Shown: piece by piece, positions 58,044-64,000 of the stretch
Position numbering within the stretch: position 1 is the stretch's first letter
Layout of the letters: every line of letters begins with the position of its first letter
Made by a program: the position numbers and the translations under genes
Notes under the pieces: generated by a model
Told to the model about the DNA's origin: nothing
Databases searched by the model: none
Seen by the model: the letters and a program-made list of their open reading frames with translations, nothing else
NCBI GenBank assembly: GCA_964647255.1
Contig: CAZYGI010000008.1
Coordinates: forward strand, 1-64,000
Reading direction: 5' to 3'
DNA from: CAWJEL01 sp964647255
GTDB lineage: Bacteria > Chloroflexota > Anaerolineae > CG2-30-64-16
DNA length: 64,000 nt

Positions 58044-61000
58044 ATGTCCGACGTCATGCGCATCCAGCCCTTTGCCACGCAACTCCGCCGCGTCCTCATG
58101 GAGTACGAGCGCAAAGATTCCATCTTCGACATCCACAAGTCGCTGTTTTACACGCCGCAGGCCGGCGCGCCGTTCGCGGTCGCGGGCTTCCGCGGCGCGG
58201 GCAAATTCCTGGCGACGCCAGTGGGGCCGTCCGCGGGGCCGCACACGCAGCTCAGCCAGAACATCATCTCGGCGTGGCTGTGCGGCGGACGCTTTATCGA
58301 GCTGAAGACCGTCCAGATCATGGACGAGCTCGTCATCCCGCGGCCGTGCATTGACATGACCGACGAAGGGTACAACGTCGAGTGGTCGCAGGAGCTCAAA
58401 CTGGAGCAGTCGGCGCACGAGTACGTCGTCGCCTGGGCCATCCTCCACATCCTGCGCCGCGTGCTGGGCTGGGACGATCAGCCGTTCGGCACGATCTTCG
58501 ACATGAGCATCGGCTACAACCTCGAGGGGATCAAGACGCCCCGCATGACCAAGTTCCTGAACACAATGGCCGATGCCTCCGAGCTGCTCGCCCCGATCAA
58601 GGAGACGATCCGTCGAGAATTTCCGCAGTTCGCCGACGTCGAGATCCCGGCGCAGTTAACCGATAGCGTCACTCTCTCCACAATGCACGGCTGCCCGCCC
58701 GACGAGATCGAGCGCATCGCGCGCTACACTCTGGAGGACCGTGGGCTGCACACGATCGTCAAGATGAACCCCACCCTGCTGGGCAAAGAGCAGGTGCTGG
58801 ACATCCTGAACAACAAGCTGGGCTTCGCTGAGATCGTCATCCCCGACTCGGTGTTCGAGCACGACCTGAAGTACGCCAAAGCGGTCGAACTGATCACCGC
58901 GCTGAAGGGCGTGGCTGCGGAGCGAAACCTCACCTTCGGCGTCAAGCTGAGCAACACGCTCGCCATGCACAACCACACCCGGCGCATGCCGGGCGACGAG
59001 ATGTACATGTCGGGCCGGGCGCTGTATCCGGTCACAATGAACCTGTTCAACAAGCTGCTGCACCAGTTCAACGGCGACCTGAACGTCTCCTACTCCGCAG
59101 GCGCGGACGCGGTGAACATCGCGGCCATCCTGTCGTGCGGCGCACTGCCCGTCACCGGCTGCTCCGATCTGCTGAAGCCGGGCGGCTACGCCCGCATGAC
59201 GCAGTGGCTGGCGAACCTGGGCGCGGCGATGGCCGAGCGAGGCGCCGGCAGCCTGGCCGAACTGGCGAAGGACAAACTGGCGAACGTCGAGGCCGCGGCC
59301 GCCGATGCGCTGGTGAACCCGCGCTACAACAAACACCAGTCCCGCTTCGGCCTGCCGAAGGTGGCGTCCGGGTTGGGGCTGTGGGACTGCGTCGTCGCGC
59401 CGTGCATCGAGGCGTGCGCGGTGGAGCAGGATGTGCCGGAGTACGCGTGGCTGGTCGCCCAGGGCGAGTACGACCGGGCGCTGGAGGTGATCCTGGCCCG
59501 CAATCCGATGCCGGGCGTCACGGGCTACGTCTGCACCCACCTCTGCCAGACCAGGTGCACGCGCAACGATTACGAAGAAAGCGTCGCAATCCGGGCGCTG
59601 AAGCGCATCGCGGAGGAGCGCGGCCGCGCCGACTACGTCTCCAAGCAGAAGCCGCCGACCGGCCGCAAGGTCGCGATCATCGGCTCCGGGCCGTCGGGGC
59701 TGTCCGCGGCCGCGTACCTGGCGCTCAACGGCGTGCAGGCGACGATCTTCGAGGCGAAGGATGCGCCGGGCGGCATGATGCGCGCGGTGCCGCCGTTCCG
59801 CCTGCCGTGGGAAATCATCCAGCGCGACATTAATCGGATCACGGCGCTGGGCGTCGAGATCAAGCTAGGCACCCGGATCACCGTGCCGCCGGAGGAACTC
59901 TTGAAGCAGGGCTTCGACGCGGTCTACCTGGCGAGCGGCTTCCAGCGCGACACACCGCTGCGCGTGCCGGGCGTCGAGGGGCCGGGCGTGATGCCCGCGC
60001 TGCACCTGCTCGACCGCTCGCGCCGCGGGGAAAGGGTGGATCTGGGCAGGAAAGCAGTGGTGATCGGCGGCGGCGACACCGCGATGGACGCCACGCGCAC
60101 CTCGCAGCGCTTCACCGGCAACCCGGTCACCATCCTCTACCGCCGCACGCGGCACGAGATGCCCGCGGCCGAAGAGGAGCTGGAGGGCGCGCTGGAGGAA
60201 GGCAACATCCTGGAAGAGTTGGTCGCGCCGGTGGAAATCCTCCGTGGTGACGACTTTAGTCGTCAAGGAACGGGCAAGGTCGTCGGCATCAAGGTGATCC
60301 GCTGCAAGCTGGGCGAGCCGGGGCCGGACGGCCGCCGCGCGCCGGTGGACATCCCCGGCAGCGAGTTCGTCATCCCGTGCGACTCGGTGATCGTGGCCGT
60401 GGGACAACTGCCCGAGCTGGCCTTCCTCGACGACAGCCAGGTCGCGCGGCACCGGGGCGGCGGCGTGCTGGTGGACGAAGCGACCCGCTGCGCCGGTCCC
60501 GAAGGGGTCTACGCGGGCGGCGACGTGGTGATCAAGCCGGAGAGCATCATCGCGGCGTGCGCCGACGGCCGCGCGGCCGCCGAGGCAATCTGCGAGCACC
60601 TGTGCGTGCCGTTCAGCCAGCCGGCCAGCCGGCCCGCGGTGCTGTCCGAAGGCGACATCATCGAGCTCAAGGGCACCCGGACGCGCAAAATCCCGCAGAT
60701 GAAGCCGGCCATGCTGCCGGTGGTGGAGCGCGGCGGCTTCGACCTGATTGATGCGACCCTGACCGAAGCGGAAGCGCGCATCGAGGGGCTGCGCTGCGTG
60801 CAGTGCACCACCTTCTGCGACAAGTGCGTCGAAGTGTGCCCGAACCGGGCGAATTACACCTTCCAGATGGAGCCGGTCGAGTGGGTGCTGCCGGTGTTGG
60901 CACCGTGCGACTGCGGGCTCAGCGTCGCGGGCTCGGAGGCGTTCAAGATCAGCCAGAACCGGCAGATCCTGCACGTGGACGACTTCTGCAACGAGTGCGA

Positions 61001-61346
61001 TGACTGCCAGACCTTCTGCGTGCACCACGGCAAGCCGTACGCGGACAAGCCGCGGCTCTTCATCGACGCGGACGGTTTCGCGGCCGAGCGGAGCAACGCG
61101 TTCCACATCGCCGGAGACACCATCCGGCGCCGCGAGGACGGCCGGGAGTGCAGCCTGACGCTGGCGAACGGGACGCTCACCTACGAGGACGCGCTGGTCC
61201 GGGTGGACCTGACGCGCGACTGGCAGGTGGTGGAGATGGCCGCAAAGGAAGCGTTCGAAGGGGCGCTCTCGCTGAAATCCGCCGCCGAGATGGCGGTGCT
61301 GTACGAAGGAGTCAAGCGGTCGCTGCCGTTCCTGGTAGAGGTTTGA
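58044..61346 (+). CDS. ygfK: YgfK-type FAD/Fe-S oxidoreductase (putative selenate reductase subunit family)
   Basis: 1100 aa. Residues 1-440 are a dihydroorotate-dehydrogenase-like region (VGPSAGPHTQLSQNIISAWL, SMHGCPPDEIERIARY-type, KLSNTLAMHNH). Residues about 450-520 hold a GltB/GltD-like Fe-S motif (CTHLCQTRCTRNDYEESV). An FAD loop IIGSGPSGLSAAAYLA lies near residue 547 and an NAD(P) loop VVIGGGDTAMDATRT near 672. Two 4Fe-4S motifs follow: CVQCTTFCDKCVEVCP (about 918) and CNECDDCQTFC (about 982). In E. coli ygfK sits with ssnA and hyuA in a cluster for anaerobic purine use. Here it follows a nucleoside-type transporter, so reductive purine or pyrimidine chemistry is the best guess; the selenate role is a family label only. 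A perfect palindrome interrupts the gene at 60248. Confidence 0.88.
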   Translation: MSDVMRIQPFATQLRRVLMEYERKDSIFDIHKSLFYTPQAGAPFAVAGFRGAGKFLATPVGPSAGPHTQLSQNIISAWLCGGRFIELKTVQIMDELVIPRPCIDMTDEGYNVEWSQELKLEQSAHEYVVAWAILHILRRVLGWDDQPFGTIFDMSIGYNLEGIKTPRMTKFLNTMADASELLAPIKETIRREFPQFADVEIPAQLTDSVTLSTMHGCPPDEIERIARYTLEDRGLHTIVKMNPTLLGKEQVLDILNNKLGFAEIVIPDSVFEHDLKYAKAVELITALKGVAAERNLTFGVKLSNTLAMHNHTRRMPGDEMYMSGRALYPVTMNLFNKLLHQFNGDLNVSYSAGADAVNIAAILSCGALPVTGCSDLLKPGGYARMTQWLANLGAAMAERGAGSLAELAKDKLANVEAAAADALVNPRYNKHQSRFGLPKVASGLGLWDCVVAPCIEACAVEQDVPEYAWLVAQGEYDRALEVILARNPMPGVTGYVCTHLCQTRCTRNDYEESVAIRALKRIAEERGRADYVSKQKPPTGRKVAIIGSGPSGLSAAAYLALNGVQATIFEAKDAPGGMMRAVPPFRLPWEIIQRDINRITALGVEIKLGTRITVPPEELLKQGFDAVYLASGFQRDTPLRVPGVEGPGVMPALHLLDRSRRGERVDLGRKAVVIGGGDTAMDATRTSQRFTGNPVTILYRRTRHEMPAAEEELEGALEEGNILEELVAPVEILRGDDFSRQGTGKVVGIKVIRCKLGEPGPDGRRAPVDIPGSEFVIPCDSVIVAVGQLPELAFLDDSQVARHRGGGVLVDEATRCAGPEGVYAGGDVVIKPESIIAACADGRAAAEAICEHLCVPFSQPASRPAVLSEGDIIELKGTRTRKIPQMKPAMLPVVERGGFDLIDATLTEAEARIEGLRCVQCTTFCDKCVEVCPNRANYTFQMEPVEWVLPVLAPCDCGLSVAGSEAFKISQNRQILHVDDFCNECDDCQTFCVHHGKPYADKPRLFIDADGFAAERSNAFHIAGDTIRRREDGRECSLTLANGTLTYEDALVRVDLTRDWQVVEMAAKEAFEGALSLKSAAEMAVLYEGVKRSLPFLVEV
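60248..60265. repeat. Perfect palindrome inside ygfK
   Basis: TGACGACTTTAGTCGTCA: two 8-nt arms around TT, translated in frame as GDDFSRQG. It looks like a short interspersed repeat accepted within a loop of the protein. Confidence 0.6.
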
Positions 61347-61361
61347 GCACAAGTAGGCTCC

Positions 61362-61410
61362 AAAAAGGGGACGTTCTGAACGGTTAAGCCGTTCAGAACG
61401 TCCCTTTTTA
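61362..61410 (+). terminator. Strong intrinsic terminator after ygfK
   Basis: GGGACGTTCTGAACGG (61368-61383) pairs perfectly with CCGTTCAGAACGTCCC (61389-61404), with A-run 61362-61366 and T-run 61405-61409 on the two sides. It ends 16 nt or more after the stop and would work in both directions. Confidence 0.88.
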
Positions 61411-61594
61411 GATTCTGTCATTCTGAGTGCTGCCAAGTCGCGCGGCGGCTTGCGGGTAGGCAAAGAAGGTCACTTTTGTCATGCTGAGCGGGTTTACGGC
61501 CCAGGATCAGGTGCGGCGAAACCTCAGCGAAGCATCTCATGGTGGTACTTCATGAGCAGCAGGCTGACGAGTCAACCTGCGGTGCGGCAAGTCA

Positions 61595-61637
61595 TTAGCG
61601 AAGAATCTGCACCCCACGTAACGAGATTCTTCGCTAA
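61595..61637. repeat. Interspersed palindrome, copy 2 of the GCGAAGAATCT element
   Basis: TTAGCGAAGAATCT (61595-61608) and AGATTCTTCGCTAA (61624-61637) form a perfect 14-bp stem around a 15-nt loop. The element continues to a CACGGCTTTGCCGTG stem near 61675, the same order as in copy 1 (40046-40179). Confidence 0.7.
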
Positions 61638-61734
61638 CCATCGCTCTACGACGGCGTTCTCTGGACCACCCGCTCACGGCTTTGCCGTGATAATCGTGGC
61701 TTGATGAATCTTGTTTGCCTAAAACGTATTGCCT

Positions 61735-62772
61735 TTAGATTCCCTCCTTGAGCTGTTCGAACATCTCCCCCGGCGCGAGACCCAACCTCCCCGCGATCTC
61801 CCGCTCCAATCCCTTCGCCTCGGCGCGATACCGCTCCAGGTTGGCCGCGAGCTCGGGGCGACGGGCGATCAGCGCGTCCATCCGCTCATCCACCGTGGCC
61901 AGCCGCCCGCCGTCCGCGAGCCGGTCGGCGTAGCAGACCAGCCGCTCCTCCCACGTCTCGGGCCGGTGCACCGGATCGAGCAGCGCCCAGACCGCGTGCC
62001 GCTCGGCGATGCGCGCCAGGTCAGCAAAACCGCGAGCGCGCAGCAGCTCGCCCGCCGCAAGATTATGCGGCGCGCCGGTCGCCCGCGCGCTGACCTTCGC
62101 CAGGTCGTGCAGCAGGCCGCCTCGGTGCGCCAGCAGCGGATCGACCGGCTCGCCCGCCGCGGCCAGCCTTTCGGCCAGACGGAAGGCGACGGCCGCGACC
62201 AGTTTGACATGCCGGACCAACCCCGGAGACGCGCCCTGCTCGGCCAGCCATGCCAGACAGATCGGCATGTCTGGTAGACGCAGGTTCGCTACCGCTGTGG
62301 GCAGCGCCGCCATCTCAGCTATATCGGCATCATAGGCAGGATGCGGCTCGGGGCAGGGCGTGTGCGCCGGGTTATACCAGATCGCCCGGAGCCCGGCCGC
62401 GGCTGCGCCGGCCACATCGTTGGCGTAGTCGTCTCCGATCATGGCCGCTTCGTCCGCGGCGCACGCCATGCGTTCCAGCACTGCCCGGAAGAAGGCCGCG
62501 TCCGGCTTGCGCGCAGCCAGCTCCCGGAAAGTGAGCACCGCGACGAAGGCGCCGTCCAGCCCCACGCGGCGCAGCGCGTCGCGCACCAGGGCCGCGCCGG
62601 AATCGGCCGCGTTGGTCGCCAGCGCCAGCCGGTAACGGCCGGCCAGCGCCGCCAGCGCCACCTCAACGCCCGGCGCCGCCGCCACCTCCGGCCAGCGGGC
62701 CATCGGACCGGCGTACTGGGGGAAGACGCGCATCACCGTGTCGCCCCAGTCGAAGATCAAGACTCGCAGCAT
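61735..62772 (-). CDS. HAD hydrolase fused to an HD-domain phosphohydrolase
   Basis: 345 aa from the ATG at 62772; a TTG at 62805 is a possible longer start. Residues 1-160 are a HAD phosphatase: MLRVLIFDWGDTVMRVF (nucleophile Asp and DxD-type second Asp), LALATNAADSG, ARKPDAAFF and MIGDDYANDVAGA. Residues about 190-330 are an HD domain: HVKLVAAVAFRLAERL, then LLAHRGGLLHDLAKVSARA with the HD pair, AGELLRARG and IAERHAVWALLD. Fusion of the two suggests successive removal of phosphates from a nucleotide or related compound. Lying next to the hydantoinase-type gene (same strand, 78 bp apart) supports a link with nucleobase catabolism. The precise substrate is unknown. Confidence 0.8.
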   Translation of the reverse strand: MLRVLIFDWGDTVMRVFPQYAGPMARWPEVAAAPGVEVALAALAGRYRLALATNAADSGAALVRDALRRVGLDGAFVAVLTFRELAARKPDAAFFRAVLERMACAADEAAMIGDDYANDVAGAAAAGLRAIWYNPAHTPCPEPHPAYDADIAEMAALPTAVANLRLPDMPICLAWLAEQGASPGLVRHVKLVAAVAFRLAERLAAAGEPVDPLLAHRGGLLHDLAKVSARATGAPHNLAAGELLRARGFADLARIAERHAVWALLDPVHRPETWEERLVCYADRLADGGRLATVDERMDALIARRPELAANLERYRAEAKGLEREIAGRLGLAPGEMFEQLKEGI

Positions 62773-62795
62773 AACAGACCCGGAGGCAGGACGCT

Positions 62796-62855
62796 GATGA
62801 CGCAAATCAAAGATAAAGTGTGGGAATCAGGTCTATCAGGTGCATCTGCGTCATC
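62796..62855. repeat. Inverted repeat between the amidohydrolase and HAD-HD genes
   Basis: GATGACGCA (62796-62804) and TGCGTCATC (62847-62855) form a 9-bp stem around a 42-nt loop; the right arm overlaps the amidohydrolase stop codon. The right half also contains the ATCTGCGTCATCTGCGT direct repeat. It is another member of the palindromic repeat set of this genome. Confidence 0.5.
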
Positions 62856-64000
62856 TGCGTTCTAGTGCGGGCTGCGTCGGCAAGAAGCGGCCCTGGCCTG
62901 CCGGCGCGACGACCTCGCCGTCCTGCAGCACCGGCTTGCCGCGCTGGAACGACCGCTCCGGCCAGCCCAACACCGTGCGCCCTTCGTAGAGCGTGTAACC
63001 CACCTTCGAATGCTGGTTCTTCGCACGGATGGTGAACTGCCGCGCCGGATCGAACACCACCAGGTCGGCATCGGCGCCGGGTGCAATCGTGCCCTTGCGT
63101 GGGTAAAGCCCAAAGATACGCGCCGGGTTCTCACTGAGCACCTGCACCAACCGCACCGCACTGAGATGCCCGGCGTTGACCCCCCCGTCATAGGTGACCG
63201 GCAGCAGCGTCTCGATCTGCGGCGAGCCGAAACCCTGGGCCAGGAAGTCGCCATGCACGTCCTTTGACTTCGGTGCATGATCCGAGGCCACCACCTGGAG
63301 CGTGTCGTCGGCCAGAGCATCCCACAGCGCAGCCGAATCGGCCGCCGTGCGGATGGGCGGGCCGATCTTCGCCAGCGCGCCGCGGGCCTCCAGAATCTCC
63401 TGCGTCAGGTTGAGATACTGCGGGCACGTCTCGCCATAGACGGTCAGCCCGTCCGCCCGCGCGTCACGCAGATGCCGGAGCACGCGGCTCGTGGTCACGT
63501 GCGGGATGTAGAGCGGGCAACCCACCGTCTCGGCCAGCCGGATGGCGCGGAAGACGCCTTCCTCCTCCAGCGCGGGTGGCCGGGATGCGTTGAAGAACCT
63601 CGCGGACGCGTTCGGGCCTTTGAGGTATTTGTCCTCCAGATAATCAATGGCGCCGCCGTTCTCGCAGTGCACCATCGCCATCCCGCCCCGCTCGGCCAGG
63701 ATGTCCATCGCCTTGATGAGCTGGTAGTCATCGGTGTACCAGCCCTGCTTGAGGTAAGTCAGGAAGAACTTGAAGGTGCGGACGCCCAGCGCCATCACCG
63801 CCGGGATCTCCGGAACCTGCCTGGGCGCCTCAAACATGCCCCCGTGCAGGCCGAAGTCAAGCAGAGAGCGCCGCGTGGCGTCGGCCAGCATCTCCTCGAC
63901 CTTTCCCAGCAGGCTCTCGCCGGTGCGGCCGTAGGCGAAGTGCAGCAAGGTGGTTGTGCCGCCGTAAGCCGCGACGCGCGAGCTGTGCTCCACGTCGTCC
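62851..64000 (-). CDS. Dihydropyrimidinase/D-hydantoinase-family amidohydrolase, N-terminus outside window
   Basis: The gene reads in from beyond base 64000; 383 codons plus the stop are visible. Metal-binding and core motifs: the carbamylated Lys region VRTFKFFLTYLKQGWY, His in MVHCENGGAI, His in LYIPHVTTSRVL, and Asp/His in VVASDHAPKSK. ETCPQYLNLT and NPARIFGLYPRKGTIAPGADADLVVFDP follow, typical of the cyclic amidohydrolase C-terminal sandwich domain. The missing part holds the first H-x-H. The enzyme opens dihydropyrimidine or hydantoin rings, and allantoinase or dihydroorotase are related alternatives. Together with YgfK and the BMP transporter it points to purine or pyrimidine breakdown. 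Confidence 0.87.
   Translation of the reverse strand, partial: DDVEHSSRVAAYGGTTTLLHFAYGRTGESLLGKVEEMLADATRRSLLDFGLHGGMFEAPRQVPEIPAVMALGVRTFKFFLTYLKQGWYTDDYQLIKAMDILAERGGMAMVHCENGGAIDYLEDKYLKGPNASARFFNASRPPALEEEGVFRAIRLAETVGCPLYIPHVTTSRVLRHLRDARADGLTVYGETCPQYLNLTQEILEARGALAKIGPPIRTAADSAALWDALADDTLQVVASDHAPKSKDVHGDFLAQGFGSPQIETLLPVTYDGGVNAGHLSAVRLVQVLSENPARIFGLYPRKGTIAPGADADLVVFDPARQFTIRAKNQHSKVGYTLYEGRTVLGWPERSFQRGKPVLQDGEVVAPAGQGRFLPTQPALERR

Larger units (their letters stand above)
61347..61734. other. Gene-free stretch between ygfK and the HAD-HD gene
   Basis: 388 bp without a credible gene. It holds the ygfK terminator, then a patchwork of interspersed repeat fragments: TGTCATTCTGAG (61416), TGTCATGCTGAGCG (61477) and the palindrome at 61595-61637, then a CACGGCTTTGCCGTG stem. 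Both flanking genes run toward it. Confidence 0.7.

Noticed and set aside
56653..61463. Minus-strand frames opposite the HIT-like and ygfK genes (56653-57960, 59865-61463)
   Set aside because: Antisense to genes with clear cofactor and His-triad motifs; no signals of their own.
1..64000. tRNA, rRNA and riboswitch genes
   Set aside because: No cloverleaf with a GGTTCGAATCC-type arm, no rRNA stretches and no known riboswitch core was recognised on reading; a covariance-model scan would be needed to exclude weak cases.

Overview
High-GC bacterial DNA. The gene style (very large secreted proteins built from CARDB, LamG, PD40, LVIVD and TSP3 repeats, TPTPTP linkers, C-terminal YLPLVL/WLPLVL tails, many small palindromic interspersed repeats) suggests a Chloroflexota genome, perhaps Anaerolineae-like. 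That assignment is inference; there is no rRNA, tRNA or other marker gene in the window. No CRISPR array or tRNA was seen.

Layout. (1) 1-1634: the 3' end of msrB, then an IS-type DDE transposase. (2) 1706-36984, all on the minus strand: a 7TM/PAS histidine kinase, a LuxR-type response regulator and a small degenerate receiver protein lead into one 30,069-nt gene for a secreted protein of about 10,022 residues. Two smaller secreted proteins follow, sharing a CYGDD-motif domain with the giant's C-terminus. The kinase/regulator pair is probably the control module for this cell-surface cluster, but a weak terminator-like hairpin lies between regulator and receiver gene. (3) 37120-46784: a YqhA-type membrane protein, a class I photolyase, a PRiA4_ORF3-type acidic protein, a low-complexity gene interrupted by an amber codon, a three-gene Gld-type ABC system (ATPase, fused permease/GldG, DUF4340) and a GNAT acetyltransferase. 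(4) 46853-50460: mscL, a HyuA-type hydantoinase/oxoprolinase with a structured leader, and a Lys/Pro-repeat gene that ends at an apparent frameshift. (5) 50605-64000: a probable nucleobase/nucleoside uptake and catabolism locus. It holds a GntR/UTRA regulator with an extended -10 promoter and adjacent operator-like repeats, two BMP-type ABC permeases, a lipoprotein binding protein, a double ATPase, a small Cys-rich protein, a DUF4922/HIT-like phosphorylase, a YgfK-type FAD/Fe-S oxidoreductase, and on the opposite strand a HAD-HD fusion and a dihydropyrimidinase-family amidohydrolase cut by the window end.

How it fits together. The last region looks like uptake of a nucleoside or base through the BMP transporter, reductive ring chemistry by the YgfK-like enzyme and ring opening by the hydantoinase-type enzymes; YgfK and hydantoinase also co-occur in the anaerobic purine-use cluster of E. 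coli and gut anaerobes. The most unusual material is the giant gene. Its order of domains reads as nested insertions: a large PD40/CARDB block sits between blade 1 and blades 2-7 of an LVIVD propeller. Its 24 CARDB units show correlated gain and loss of a cysteine pair and a duplicated multi-unit segment. Two related low-complexity genes (40191-41042 and 49768-50460) each carry one reading-frame break.
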